Made by a program: the position numbers and the translations under genes
The notes under the pieces: model-generated
What the model was told of the DNA's origin: nothing
Seen by the model: the letters and a program-made list of their open reading frames with translations, nothing else
Databases searched by the model: none
NCBI GenBank assembly: GCA_026874595.1
Contig: CM049314.1
Location: 28,597,729 to 28,661,728 of the forward strand
From: Sipunculus nudus
Taxonomy: Eukaryota > Annelida > Sipuncula > Golfingiida > Sipunculidae
Reading direction: 5' to 3'
Length of the DNA: 64,000 nt
Shown here: one piece after another, positions 10,441-22,970 of the stretch
Numbering within the stretch: position 1 is the first letter of the stretch
Layout of the letters: the number at the start of each line of letters is the position of its first letter

Positions 10441-12048
10441 ACTTACTTAGTTAGATACCAATATTTCTACAATATGGAATCATAGGAGCTCCTGCATATT
10501 GCATGTGGCCCATAAAAATTCAGAATATATCTCTTAGAACGTATTTTCCTGAGAAGTATTTTATTTTTGGCTTCATTTAATAGATGATGAAGAAACTTTT
10601 ATATAAACTCATATTTTCGTCTGCTGCTGCTCCGCAGGGCATTCTGAACACATGCAGCCCATTCCAATTATGGCAGTTTCATTACCCGAGGTGTTGCAAT
10701 AATGATAAAGAACAGTGTAATGTTAAAAGGTTGATTATAACTGACATATTCATTACGACGGAAAATGGAAGCTTAAGAAATATATATGATCCAAATATAC
10801 AGAAATTTTATTTAAACATTTTAAGATTTAGAAAGGCCATTATAACAGTTATATAATTGGGGGTGATTGCAATGTAGTTTATAAATCTTGAACATGACAG
10901 AACAAGTAAAGCCGTTACATGTCAATAGATTGGTAGTATTTCTAACCAAAGAAGCAAAAGTTTACATAGGTACGTCTACACCCAGAGTACAATCCAATTA
11001 AACTAGACGTTGTTCCAATATTGAGAGCTTAAAATTATTACACTAACAAGGGACCCATGGGTCACGGCGCTCAACTGATCGTGACTGGACTATAAATGTT
11101 TCTCCACTGTGATACTATATAAATCGATAAAGCTTATGAATATCATGGACATATTGGGCTATTTTAAAGGAATGTAATGTAATATGCGAGTAAATGATAA
11201 ATGAAATCACCTGACTGATGGATTAATAGAGTAAAATATAGTGCTTTATTTTTTATTTATTTAGGAGGGGTTGAAAATTGTGATATATTTGAGCAAATAT
11301 GAATGCAATGACAGCAGTAATAAGCAGTAGTAGAATGATGATAAGGCCATTTGTTGAAGGATCTAAAGTGTGTGGAAGTCTGCAAGATTTCAATTTGACG
11401 GATATGATGTTATGATTAACTATGTTGATAAAGGGATTTATGAATTTGTGACTGTATGACACAACATCTCTTTAGCCTTGACAAGGTACATTATTCTGAT
11501 GCCCACTATGTCTACATATTACACAATATTGACATAATTTCTGGCCTGTACATAGGAACCTATGGACGAATAGTTATACAAAATATTAAAGTATGAATAT
11601 ATCTGATTCATCTTGTTCTTGTTTACCAAGGCTGACTTTGGGATGGGGTTCGGAGAAGGGAAAAGTGAGGGCAGCACGAAGGTGGATGTAGAAATATTCT
11701 ATTGTAATATTTTTCATTTATATAAGAATATGAGAAGCTAAGAGGAAAGGGGCCCTCCTACTTGGTTATAGTAAATTTCTAAATATATGATTGCAAACTA
11801 ATACTCAGACAAGACTGTCATGAAGAAAACAGTAAAAGTTTTGAGATACTGTGATGCATATGAAAATTTACAGATGGACAGGCAAGTGGACAGAATGGAC
11901 TAATACCTTCATTTCACTTTTTAGGGAATAATGCATTTAAGTCTATATATAAGCCTATTTTTTAGCATATCCACTTTTTTCATTATGAAGTTTTTATCTG
12001 AATCATTTTTTAATTTACAAGTTTTATAAATTTTTAATAAAAAAAAAA
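10441..12048. other. Unassigned noncoding sequence
   Basis: AT-rich with no supported gene. A dispersed-repeat head (ACCCATGGGTCACGGCGCTCA) lies at 11051-11071; see the head-motif entries. Confidence 0.5.
11046..11100 (+). repeat. Dispersed-repeat head motif, copy 1
   Basis: Contains GGGACCCATGGGTCACGGCG and CGCTCAACTGA. Related copies lie near 57910, 61058 and 62805, each with a near-palindromic GACCCATGGGTCA core followed by GACGCTCAGCTGA-like sequence. Confidence 0.6.
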
Positions 12049-12180
12049 TGAAAATATAAGTTAAAATATTAGAATTGTTGCAAAAGTTGCAATCATTATA
12101 TATACAGAGTAAAAAAACTGAAAATATAAGTTAAAATATTAGAACTGTTGCAAAAGTTGCTATCATTATATATCCAGAGT
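12049..12180. repeat. 70-bp tandem duplication
   Basis: Two adjacent copies (12049-12110 and 12119-12180) beginning TGAAAATATAAGTTAAAATA and ending CAGAGT differ at about three positions, which suggests a recent duplication. Confidence 0.9.
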
Positions 12181-12199
12181 GTAGCTCATATTGGGTCAT

Positions 12200-13330
12200 A
12201 TTAAGCATACACATATATTTTATTATTTTTAAATTACAAATGTTTAAACTTAATTAAAAAAAAAATAATGCCACAACATGGCATCTACAAGATTATTCCT
12301 TGAATCACTATTAAAAAGTTTTGCACATTGGAGTTTTCAATATATGCTTAATTTTTTTCACGGAAATAAAAAGATTCAGTAAATTTGATAAAATAAAATC
12401 TTTTCAAATAAAGTATACAAACTGTTGGTTGAATCAGGGACAAACAATATCATTGTGCTAATTACTATCTCAGCTTTAATTTATTACTGGAATTAATAGT
12501 CAATTTCACACCTGGTGAAGTTTTTACTCTTCTGAAGTAAGGAATAACTTAACTGATGAACAACCACACTTTCATAGCAATACACCACTTTGTGGGCACA
12601 ATTAAATGTGCACCTTAATCATTGTAACCCTGGTGGTACAATACAAAATCTAAAATGTAGCATAGCCTAGAATAAGAATGAATCAAATACAGAAAATAAT
12701 AACATTTATCTAGTTTATGCACCATCTGAGGGGGGGGGGGGGTGCATGGCAGAGGGGAAGCCTGCTGGTAGTGTCCAAGCTGAGCCAAGGCAAGCTGCCT
12801 GGGGTGGGTTACATAATGCAGCTGGTGAAGGCTGTACTTTTAGGGGGGTTATATGTGAACAACACTTGATATGGTGTATGAAAACTTTAATAAAAGCTAC
12901 TCTTTTCAATCAATTCCTTTGAAATTTCAGATTTTTAAAGATTAAATCTTTATGTATATATGCTGTGAAAACTAAATCAACAGTGCTTACAAGGAAAAAA
13001 CGTGCCATTGCCAAATTTTGACAAAATTTAGGTTATTGATTTTTTATTTAAGCTAATAACTTGAAAATATTTGCAAAATTCAGATCTAATTTTTGGTAAA
13101 CAATTGAATCTTGATTAAATAAAGTTATATTCCTGAAAAAAGTCTCTAGCTTCAGCAATTCTCATGTAAGTTGAGTAAATATATTTCCTGATTTTTTTAA
13201 AAAATTGCATTATATTTTGGCCCATAACTTTAAAATAATACCCAACACTGACCTAATTTTTTTTGGTTATGTTCATAGAAAATGCATGAAAGAATGTGAA
13301 TACTTAATATGATCAAAAACAGAACAGTGG
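12200..13330. other. Unassigned noncoding sequence
   Basis: AT-rich DNA with a poly-G run at 12731-12742. Nothing coding is supported. Confidence 0.5.
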
Positions 13331-13612
13331 TTTTGATATTAGGCAGCCTTTAAGTGTAACAATGGCTTTTTTATGAAAACGGAGGTTTTTCCTTAATATC
13401 TCAAAGGGATGAAGTCCTAATGACCCAATTTTCGGTATGGTAGGAGATTTTGGGGACGCCTAATGGTATGCAAAATTTTGGAATCCGAGGTCCAACGGTT
13501 TAAAAACGTGCCCTGTTAACGGACGGACGGCTGGACGGCCAGACGGACGGACGGCGGACAAAGGACCACGACTATAGCTCAGATGACTTATAGTCAGCTG
13601 AGCTAAAAACTA
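13331..13612 (+). repeat. GGCGCC-family repeat fragment
   Basis: Shows the family's 3' half: GTGCCCTGTTAACGGACGG, a GACG/GACGG run, GACAAAGGACC and the hairpin-like end TAGCTCAG...CAGCTGAGCTA. It faces an inverted copy at 14020-14450. Confidence 0.7.
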
Positions 13613-14019
13613 AGACCAATTTCCTGATTTTGAAGGTGACTACTAAACTCTTGATACAAATATTGCATGTTCTCAAAACAGATGAGATCCTGGTTTCTGG
13701 AAATTTAAGGTTCATTATTAAATGATGCAGAATTTGTAGAAAAATATAAAATTTGCATACAAACAAAAGCTGAAGAATATAAGGCCTTGTTGTGGGACAC
13801 CATAAAATGTAAAAAAAAAAAATCTGTTCAATATAAACTTTAAAATGTATATATGTGAGTTGTCCTCTTCCTTATATATTTTTGAGAGGGACCTAAGGCT
13901 AGAAATAAATAGTCCCCGAAATTATCGAATAAGATGGTTTAAACAAGGAAATATGTACACATATTTCTGATACTTCGGAAACCCATTGACTTTATTCGAT
14001 AATTTTTTTTGCCAAGCTG

Positions 14020-14545
14020 ACTGAAAGTCATCTGAGATATAGGTATTATGGTTTGTGCATCGTCCGTCTGGCCGTCCGACCGTCCGTTAGCAAATTTTCT
14101 TGGAGACCTAAAGTGAGGTCAGTGTAACCCATATCCTCTGAGCTAAAGGGCTTGTAAGTGCCCCACAGAATCATTCAAAAGTTGATACAAAACCTCCAGT
14201 ATCTTGATAATTAACGCTTGGATTACCTTCAATATTGAGCATGGCTAGATTTTGAAGTTCCCAAAAACTCGGGGCGCCACCTATATTACCCTTTTTTACA
14301 ATTTTTTTCTTTCTTTGAGACCATCAAATGATAGCAATTATGTCAGTTTCTTAGATGTGGTTCCATCCAGTGTCGCGAAACCTGATATGTTAAATGATTA
14401 TGATTGGTTTCTCCAGTTCCTAAAGACTGGTGGCGCCACCTGCATTTTTTTCTTTATTTATACTTTGTTCCTTTATTTTGAGACTGCCAAATTATATTGA
14501 TACTATCAAATTCGCAAATTAGTTTCATCTGTGTCCTGAAACCTT
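14020..14545 (-). repeat. GGCGCC-family repeat, inverted copy
   Basis: Reverse-complement relative of 13331-13612. It begins with the AGCTGACTGAAAGTCATCTGAG hairpin half and a CCGTCCGTCTGGCCGTCC run, and contains two GGCGCCACC marks (14271 and 14433). Together with the previous entry it forms a large inverted pair. Confidence 0.65.
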
Positions 14546-15147
14546 GTGTTTTTTATTAGGGCCCTGCTTAAAAAAGCGGATGCCGCATATCAGTCACCCT
14601 GTCCGTCTGTTCGTCTTTCGTAAGTCCTGATGATAACTCCAGTTTGGATTGATATATGGATTTCAGACGACATTTATGGACTACCTCCAACGCAAGAATT
14701 CTATTGATTTTGGGGTCATGAGGTCAAAGGTAAAGGTCACAGGACCAACATATTTAGAGACTGTTGATGCATTTTAAGCCAAACTTTACATCCTAAATCT
14801 TTTTCAGTCACAAGGTCATAGGTCAAGATCACAGGAGCCATTAGTCCGCATATTTGTTTCCAAATGATAACTCCAGTCTTGATTGATATACTGGTTTTAG
14901 ACTTGACTTATATTTGGCATACAAATAAAGTAAGAACTCTTTTGATTTTAGGGGTCATTGGGTCAAAAGTCAAGGTCACAGCCGAAATCTTCTTTATAAG
15001 ATTGTAGATGTATTTTAAGCCAAAATTTTGTCCCAAACCTTCCAACTTCCACCTGTCAATAGGGGATGGTTTCTTTTGATTTTAGATTCTTTAGGTCAAA
15101 GGTCAAAGTCACAGGGCCCATCCATTCACAACCTAGTTTATGGATGA
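14546..15147 (+). repeat. Dispersed repeat carrying AGGTCA half-sites
   Basis: Starts near AGGGCCCTGCTTAAAAAAGC and carries CTGATGATAACTCCAGTTTG, then three blocks resembling AGGTCAAAGGTCAAGGTCAC spaced about 110-240 bp apart. An inverted relative lies at 57990-58412. The copy breaks off abruptly at 15147, where TGTTAC begins. Confidence 0.8.
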
Positions 15148-15605
15148 TGTTACGTATAACTAAATTTTCATTCTAAACGCAACCAACTAAACTGAAGAAA
15201 GACTCATTAAGTGGTAAGAATATTTATAATGCACAAATCATATTGCAATATATAAACAGGAAAACAAGTTTGTTTTACTTCACATAAATAAAAACTGTCC
15301 AGGTGAGACACCAATATTTGATACAAACGTAATACTTAGCTTTGAAGTAGAAGTAGGTTTGTCTCTGAGTCACAATAAATCACATAGTGTCCAGAATACA
15401 GGTACGGATACGACCCCTGGGGCTGCGGAGGAGCCACTCACAGTATAACAAAGTGCATCTCCAACAAACGTCAACGTAACGTCTGAAAAGAAAACAAGGC
15501 TTGGCGACCATCTTCACAGTTGAAGTGACAAGTGCAGCCCATCCAAGACCGGGTATGTGGTGTTTTTATATGAGTAGGCGTTGTGACGTCGAGGTGCGTG
15601 TAACA
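15148..15605 (-). repeat. Possible solo LTR
   Basis: The segment is bounded by TGTTAC and GTAACA and starts exactly where the flanking repeat is interrupted. Read on the minus strand, it has a CRE-like GACGTCA and a TATA-like CATATAAAAAC within 60 bp of the start, as in an LTR promoter. No target-site duplication is seen, so this is tentative. Confidence 0.3.
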
Positions 15606-16108
15606 AGACCATTTCGAATTGTTCACTTTAATAAATAGTCCGCTATATAAACACGATTAGAGTTTTTCTGTGTTTTATTGTTAGACTGTTGGTTTCTGTG
15701 GTGTTTTGCTTTACCACCTGTCGTCCATGCCACCTAAACATAAAAAGCCCATACTGAAATGTTTCATAGAATTAAGCTTTTTTTAATAAACAGCGACACG
15801 TAAAAATGGTGCTTGTGTTATTGGTAAAGTTTTATGAAAAGGTATATAACACCATCTATACTGTACACACCATTTAGGAATACATTGGCTGACTCGGCTA
15901 AAAATAATTCTCAAGGACGTGCAGTCTCACTTGCAACAGGCAGTGTTCACATTTTATCAGTAGCACATAAGCCCTGTACAAACATCTTCTATTATGGTTA
16001 TAGTTTCATCTTCATTATCATCCAATCTTGCGTATTATCGAAGCTGTAGTTGATAAATTTCTTCAAAATGCAAAGCACACACACATATAAATATAAATAT
16101 AAATATAA

Positions 16109-16139
<31 letters not shown>

Positions 16140-16425
16140 AAAACGCCGTTCAATTTTTGCAGACTACTGGCACTCTACAGGCACAGTATTGCACTGAATG
16201 ACCCTTGGAGTTGTAACCTATGCATTTACGGTGTTTTTTTTGGTGGAGGTAAATTTTTTTAATGCTGACTTATCTAATTTCTAACCTAAGTATGTACATT
16301 TGCAGAGTTTTCATTTCGGTTTTGGACTACTACATGTAACTACTAACAAGTGATGTTACTTAGTGATATTACTTGCTACAAGTAACATCACTGATGCAGA
16401 GGATATATATCATGTAGGGTAAACA
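15606..16425. other. Unassigned noncoding sequence
   Basis: Contains a TATA-like CTATATAAACAC near 15645 and an (AAATAT)/(TA) microsatellite at 16085-16138. No gene is supported. Confidence 0.45.
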
Positions 16426-16435
16426 CGGGCACTAA

Positions 16436-16922
16436 ATGAACATGGACCCATCTGGGATAAAACAGTTACCATTCAAAATTGGATGTCATCGGTTTACCAC
16501 TGATCTGAACAAACTGAGGTCACAATCAAGGGCATTAGAAAAGAAAGCCATAGAGCTAAGAACTTCTAGTTTTTGGGATAAATACAAAAGAGCACGAAAC
16601 TGTTATACACAGTGTGTTAGATGGACTAAAACCGATTACAAAAATGACTTATTACTTAACGCGGAAGGGGACACTACATCAACCGTTCTCCACTCTGGAC
16701 GAATTGTCTGGGACATCTATGGAAACGCCCATGCCTGTAGGTGAAGACCAGGACATCGCAGTCTTGTTTGCAAATTTCTTCTATGACAAAATTGAAAAAA
16801 AAGATAGGAAAACTTTTGACCCATATGTCAAATGTACGCCTTCAGTCGTCAGCTGCTCAAAATCCGACTTTAACTTCGAAATAAACGAAGAGAAAATTTA
16901 TTATTTCATCCAAAGAGCTTAG
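16436..16922 (+). pseudogene. LINE ORF2 linker region
   Basis: Two overlapping frames encode RALEKKAIELRTSSFWDKYK, YTQCVRW and FANFFYDKIEK. These are characteristic of the region between endonuclease and RT in CR1/L2-like ORF2. A frameshift near 16670 joins them. The upstream ATG is not the original start. Confidence 0.65.
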
Positions 16923-17040
16923 CCTACGACCTGCTCAAATGATCCGGTCCCAAGTAGAATAGTGAAGGAACAGAGCGATAACACATATTGTAAATTCATC
17001 ATTCAAAGGTGGAGTATTTCTATGCGCTCTTAAATCTGCG

Positions 17041-18240
17041 GTTATAAAACCAATAATGAAAAAGAAGGGTCTTGCCTTAGCCCCTGCCAATTACAGACCA
17101 GTCAGTAATCTGACATTTATCTCCAAAATCATAGAGATCATTAGGCAAAATCATAGGCAGATCATTTCAACGCACACATGAATAAGCCTCATCTACTACC
17201 AAAGGAGCAAAGAGCAAATAGGGCTGGATTTACCAAAGAAACGCTGCTGCTCCGCATATGCAATATAATTCTCCGGAATATGGAAAGTCAGTGTATCACT
17301 TCAGTCGTAGCAATAGACTTGAGTGCTGCTTTTGATACGGTTGACAATTTGATACTAATGCATGTGCTGAGAAACAGATTTGGGGTTACGAATAATGCGG
17401 ACCAAGGGTTTATAACATATTTAATGGACAGGAAGTTTACCGTTCAGATAAGTGATAGGCATTCACAAAAAGTCGTTATTGTTTATTTTGTACCACAAGG
17501 ATCAATAATGGGACCAACATTGTTCCCGTGTTATTGTAGTACTTTGGCTGATCTCATTGAAAACCGATCAGAATCAATATGGGGTTATGCGGATGACAAC
17601 ACGTTTGCTGACAAGTTTAAAGCTGGTGACACTGATGCTGAGTTACAAACATTAGATACACTAGAAAAACTGTTATTAGATGTTAAACGTTGGATGAACG
17701 GAAATTGGTTGAAATGAATGATACAACAACAGAGTTCATATATTTTGGTTTTGCCAAACAAATGGATAAGACTGTGGTCAATTCTATACATGCTGGTGAC
17801 TCTATGATTCAGCGGTCTAAGTGCATAAATCTAATTGGATTTACATTGGATAGCGAACTTTTACTTAAGGAACATATAAAAAAATACAATGTATCTTTGT
17901 GTAACATCAACAGAATCCGGAGAGTTTTTAGATACCTACCTCTGGAATCTGGAAAGATTCTGGATTCGGCCATGGTACTGTCACATTTTGAGTATGGAAA
18001 CAAAATCTGTCTCCAGAGTATCTGAGTGAGTTATTAAACTTTAAGAAGACAACATATCGAGCGAGAAAATCAGTTTATAATTTACTATTGGAAGTACCAT
18101 TTACCAATAAAAGAAAACTTTTCTGGATCGTAGTTTCTCTGTTTTAGCACCCCGATTGTGCAACAACCTTCCATATGATATCTAGTCTTCAAGCAGCGTC
18201 AATGTTTTTGAACGGAATTTGAAAACATAAATATTTAAAG
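17041..18240 (+). pseudogene. LINE reverse transcriptase
   Basis: PANYRPVSNL (about 17090) is RT block 1-2. In the frame from 17178, DLSAAFDTVD (residues 47-56) is motif A, PQGSIMGPTLF (106-116) is motif B and GYADDNT (136-142) holds the YADD catalytic pair. The frame breaks near 17715 and continues at 17690-18025, then at 18140-18230 with a C-terminal VFERNLK-like block. It would copy RNA at the nicked target in an intact element. Confidence 0.85.
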
Positions 18241-18383
18241 AAGTTTTTAACTAACGTAACGGAGTCTTGGTTAATATTTATCCATGGTTAAATTGTATCT
18301 CCTGAATGTTTTGTGAAGTGCCATTGAACGTTTCGTGACTGTAATGAGCGCTATATAAATGTGAATAAAATGTAATGTAATGT

Positions 18384-18675
18384 ACTTGACAGGGCGGTAG
18401 CACTCGCTTCCTATCATTTTATGTTTGTATCCTGGTGTCACCCAGGCCAGGTGTCTACCGCATCTAGGGGTCCTTTTAGTGTAATGATTCACATTGCTGG
18501 GTCATAACACCCAGGAACTCCTAAAGACGCACTCGCATGTGGGTAATACACTGTGTGAGGCACAGCCTTCTTAATAAGCCTGCATAGAGCTCACCCTGGG
18601 CGGGGGCTAAGATTGAACCCATGATCTCCCGACTTTGAGTCCTGCGCTCTACCCCTGAGCCAAAGAAGCCGACAC
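18384..18675 (-). mobile_element. tRNA-like SINE
   Basis: On the minus strand the head reads TTTGGCTCAGGGGTAGAGCG (A-box-like) and, about 35 nt on, TGGGTTCAATC (B-box-like), the internal RNA polymerase III promoter of a tRNA. About 220 bp of non-tRNA body follows. The SINE abuts the 3' tail of the LINE. A plus-strand stretch GGCGGTAGCACTCGC at its far end could be a second degenerate A box. Confidence 0.55.
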
Positions 18676-18689
18676 GGTGTTGTTTTCAA

Positions 18690-19865
18690 ATGTAAAAGGC
18701 TTTTGTGAAATGTACGACAAAGATAACAGGCAGCTATCTGGTAGAGAACGTGGAGTATGTGGATAGCAAACTTTTAATGAAGACTTGAGTTAGCATTATC
18801 ATTTCTCTAAATAATGACAATGACAAAGAAATGTAGGTTTCTTCTCTTCTGTATTATCGACAAATTGGAACCACTGTTCAATCTACACAGATCACAGTGT
18901 AATTGGGTGTTCCGTGTGAGCGTATATTCTTATAATGCTCATTTTGTTTGGAAAGTTGGTGTCCACTGAGTCCATCAGTGTATATGCGTCTGTGTGTATA
19001 TGCGTGAAAATGGCCATAGGAGCGATATTCTTTTTCCCTATATAGGGTCTGAGCGAACTCAGGGATTCAGGTTGAAATGATGTCACTTCACCATCAGGCC
19101 TGCTCGATCTAATGTACAAATATATTATTCTCCCAATTCACGCATATTCACATATACACGCACATGGAAACAACCTTTTTTCATGCATATAGGAACATAA
19201 ACATTTAAGCGCACATGGAAACACACCTTTAGTTTCGATACCCACATAAGAATGATTTAAACTACCATTATTGTGGCTTCCCTCACTTGTAAAAAATGTA
19301 TTATTTTGTTTATAGCATTTTCTTGCACATCAGATTTTTCTTAAAGCAGTTTGGGTCACAAACGTGTCATAACGGTCACATGTGCAGATAGTCAAGGGGT
19401 AAACGCTCACTTCTTCAAGTAGCAAAACGGGGCTGTGTGACTTTCAGAGCAGATTGTAGTGGTCCGTCCAAGGTCACTAGTGTTCTCATCTTGGTCACAA
19501 ATCGTCTTTGGGTAAGATGTAAAATACAATGAAATTTAAAAGCACAATTCATTTAACAAATGCCAGACGCATTATTACGGTGTGTCACGATTGAAATAAC
19601 AATTATATTAGGAACTATGATATAGAACTTAAGTAAAAATGGAAATTTCCATCTATATCATCTTAACGGAGGAATGTTTACATGTGTCCACATTATTTTT
19701 TTGTATGGAGCACGATTATGGCCAACTCTGATGAAAACCTGTTAATTACAGGCACATGTGACACTTACATATAATATAATTATTATCTGACTTTGAGGAT
19801 CCTCTCAGAGGTCCGGATTTTACGATCACTTTTGAATACGCGTTGAAAAACAATTTGGAGGACAT
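18690..19865. other. Unassigned noncoding sequence
   Basis: No gene or repeat family was recognised over about 1.2 kb. Confidence 0.5.
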
Positions 19866-19939
19866 TACACACAGACCGTGGACACTAGACGAAGCCACGG
19901 TTGAGAAATAAAATTTGGCGTAATTAAATGAGCCAAAAA

Positions 19940-20000
19940 TAAAAAAAAATAATACAGGTGGCGCCACCAGTCATCAGGAACCTTTAAAACTAAACATGAT
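19940..20000 (+). repeat. GGCGCC-family repeat fragment
   Basis: ACAGGTGGCGCCACCAGTCA at 19954 onward, the family's marker palindrome, at the left edge of the duplicated segment. Confidence 0.7.
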
Positions 20001-21422
20001 CATTAAACAAACCAGGTTTCAGGTCAAGATCAGTTAGCTGAGACTTTAGTATTTTGACAAGACTAACTGTCAGTGTCTAACATTTTTGCCATCAAGGGAG
20101 TATGTTTACGGTCTGAATCTTCGGAAGCATATTTATCAAATATTATAGATTAAAATCCCTAAATCGATGTATTTAACATTAACAACGCTTTAGAGGTTGG
20201 AATATGTATTTTACAACTGTCTTTTTCATTCACTGCGTAAAATTAGAAAATTTACGAAGGCTTAAGATGACGACGCGATGACTGCTGACATACACCGAGC
20301 GTCAGGTTCAAGTTCCAGCTAATCAAATGCATGTTTCTGTTCATGATCAGAGAGAAAAAATATTGTGTGCCTTTGCACAGAGCTTTATCAACACCATTAG
20401 AGAAGTCATGCACAGAAAACAACTTTATACCTGAACAATGCAGATGGAGCACTCAAACTTAAAGAATTAAATACGACGGCTCTCCACAGCCTCTAAAACC
20501 TACTTTACATGCGGTTTTGGATTATTTTAACCCCACAGTAATATCGATTGACAAGATCAAACATTCATTTTTATCTCTACTTCTTCACCTCACTTTGAAA
20601 AGGTAAGTGCAGACCATGCATCACTTACGTTTTAAACATCTGGCTTCGCTTACAACATTTAGGAGCCAACGCAAGGGTGTACTGTAAGTTTTGTTATAAT
20701 ATAAACTGAAACATAAGTACATGTTTGCAAAAACATAATACAATTATATATGCACAACAAATTTAATAAGTCTAAATATACATCTTACATGATATAAATA
20801 TAAACTGCCCGTTTCATCTATACATGACAAGAAATCCACATGTAACGAAAATTTATTAACATTTTTTTCTTCGGCTTTTGCAATGCATCCATACATTGTT
20901 TAGATATCTATTTACAGAATTTATTTTATAAAAAAGTTTATAGACATTTTATTTTTTGATATTCCATATTTTGATATTCCATCATTATTGTTTTAATTAT
21001 GCAGAAGAAAGTATGCAAGTCCATTATATGCATTCTTTTATTCATGTTATTTCTTTTATATTATGTCAATCTCAACATTAACAATAATAAAACATTATAC
21101 ATTTCTCAGAGAGTCACATAATAAAATGCTATAACCATTCCATACGATTAACAGACAGCAGATAAAAATACCAAACGATATATGCACAGGTGAAAAGAAC
21201 TAAAAGTTCATTGGGGGCTTCATTTATTTATAACATATAAGCTATATACTTAATATACTTACGTTACTAGATCCGATGTATTACGTATAACCCTTCATCC
21301 TTAACACATACCAAGCTTTGGGAAAAAATCGGATTTCCATCATAAAAACAGTAGATCTATCAAAATATTAATCTTGAATTAAAGGCTGTGAACAGAATAT
21401 ATCACTGTCAGTACCAATATCA

Positions 21423-21488
21423 CTATTCACCAACTCCACTTAATTCCATATCGGTTTTAGCAGTCTGATCTTGCTTCGGCTCTTCAGA
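21423..21488 (-). CDS. Candidate terminal exon of lectin-like receptor (copy A)
   Basis: On the minus strand a pyrimidine-rich CTACCAG acceptor precedes 22 codons ending in TAG. The peptide (SEEPKQDQTAK, then TDMELSGVGE) is acidic and hydrophilic, like the end of a cytoplasmic tail. An AATAAA lies about 195 nt further on (rc at 21223-21228). The exon is in phase 0 while the tail exon at 23516 ends in phase 1, so at least one more exon would be needed between them. Assignment to this gene is inference from position and strand. Confidence 0.35.
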   Translation of the reverse strand, partial: SEEPKQDQTAKTDMELSGVGE

Positions 21489-21673
21489 CTGGTAGAAAAT
21501 TCCAAAGCAGAAACGCGCTCAATACTTCATCCTCAATATCTCAAAGAACTATTATGTATATTCCAACGTAACCAATACCCTTCCAATATGAGTTCATTTT
21601 TTATTGCTTTATCTCTTGCCTTAGAAGCCCTGTCTTCTTATATATATTATCTTATTATCTGCATGAGATATAT

Positions 21674-21682
<9 letters not shown>

Positions 21683-21756
<74 letters not shown>
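21683..21756. repeat. (TC)n(TA)n microsatellite
   Basis: A compound dinucleotide tract, present in copy A of the duplication and not at the matching place in copy B. Confidence 0.95.
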
Positions 21757-21760
<4 letters not shown>

Positions 21761-21808
21761 TATATATACACACAAAAAAAATTAATTAATCTAAATACAC
21801 ATCTTGAA

Positions 21809-22920
21809 CAGAGAAACCCCGGGCTTCGGACACCCCGCCTAACGGACCCTTTTTGGGCCATCCGAAAGTTTTTTACTACATTAAGAACCCTCTGGGTCGG
21901 ACACCTCGCTATTCAGGACAACGGGAACTTTTTGTCCGCCCTTTGGCTAAAATCTCCCCGGCTAACGGACACCCAAGCGGCCGCCCCGATCAAAGTGGGC
22001 AGAAATACTTGCGAATATGGTCTGCTTCCGGTATGCCTTATATCACTTAGAAATTTGTATGAATTAGGCATATTAATTGCTATGACTATAAGACCGGAGC
22101 TAGTTTTATTTAATTTACCTAACTTTTACCTGGAACATTTATTTATTTATCATTTTGTCAATAGTAGTGCCCACAAAATGACGGGATTCACGGAGTTTCT
22201 ATTGTGTCGAGATTACATATTCATTCTGAATCCGGTCAACTTCTATCGTAGGCCCAGGAGCGAGGATAATAAAGTATCTGTTACACGACCTGACGTCAAA
22301 TGTCACGGGTCATGACCTCTCTCCTGGGTCAGGGCCTCAGCGATATCAACCAATCCCCGATCCTGTAACATTTGCATCACGGAAATAAGTCACACCTACC
22401 AATCATCAGGCGTATATAAAAATCAAGCATTTATTTGTCATATTTGCTTACGCTGCCGATATATGTTAAACAAAACTTGAACGAGATATCAGAAATTTAT
22501 TATTCTATAAGCGATTCTTTAAATATCACGGAAAGAGTGATTAATTAATCAATTTTACGGTCACTGTGCAGAAATGTATACGTCGAGGTCGAGATGAGTA
22601 AGTACTGTTAATGTCAGGCAATGTTAGAATATAATTTTCGCACAAGTTACGACGGTAATGTTGCTGGTAATATTAAGTGCCTCTTCCAAAATAAAAAATA
22701 AAACTCAACAACCGATAGCAATAAATTCTATTTATCTATAACATATATGTCAGATCATATATTAGATGAAAAATACCGGTTTTCATGGTTAGTTAAGTCC
22801 CATACTTCAGACTCTTGGCCGCAGCAGGATCTCTTAGACCCGACCCCTCTGGGGCAGAAACCCCGCCATAACGGACAAATCGTCCGGTCCCCTGCCTGTC
22901 CGCCCCAGAGGGGTTTCACT
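21809..22920. mobile_element. Non-autonomous pogo/Tigger-like element
   Basis: The left end CAGAGAAACCCC and the right end (read inward) AGTGAAACCCC resemble the CAGTGAAACC ends of pogo-like elements. Both are followed inward by GC-rich GGACA/CCATAACGGAC motifs. The right end contains a perfect 12-bp hairpin, CCCCTCTGGGGC (22844-22855) with GCCCCAGAGGGG (22902-22913). Another inverted pair, CCCAGGAG/CTCCTGGG, lies near 22251-22328. No transposase is seen. The left flank lacks a clear TA, so the ends are imperfect. Confidence 0.5.
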
Positions 22921-22970
22921 ATACACACACACACACACACACACACATATATGTATATATATATATATAT
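22921..22970. repeat. (AC)n(AT)n microsatellite
   Basis: Dinucleotide tract directly abutting the right end of the pogo-like element. Confidence 0.9.

Larger units (their letters stand above)
16426..18383 (+). mobile_element. Non-LTR retrotransposon, CR1/L2-like, 5'-truncated
   Basis: The endonuclease is absent; sequence begins in the endonuclease-RT linker. RT blocks follow in several frames, then a C-terminal block rich in LCNNLP and a short 3' UTR ending GAGCGCTATATAAATGTG plus a short ATGTA tail, the usual 3' end of CR1/L2-type elements in marine animals. 5' truncation and frameshifts are typical of dead copies. Confidence 0.8.

Noticed and set aside
18590-18675. Possible functional tRNA gene
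   Set aside because: A and B boxes are present but the acceptor and anticodon stems do not pair well and a non-tRNA body follows, so a SINE is the better call.
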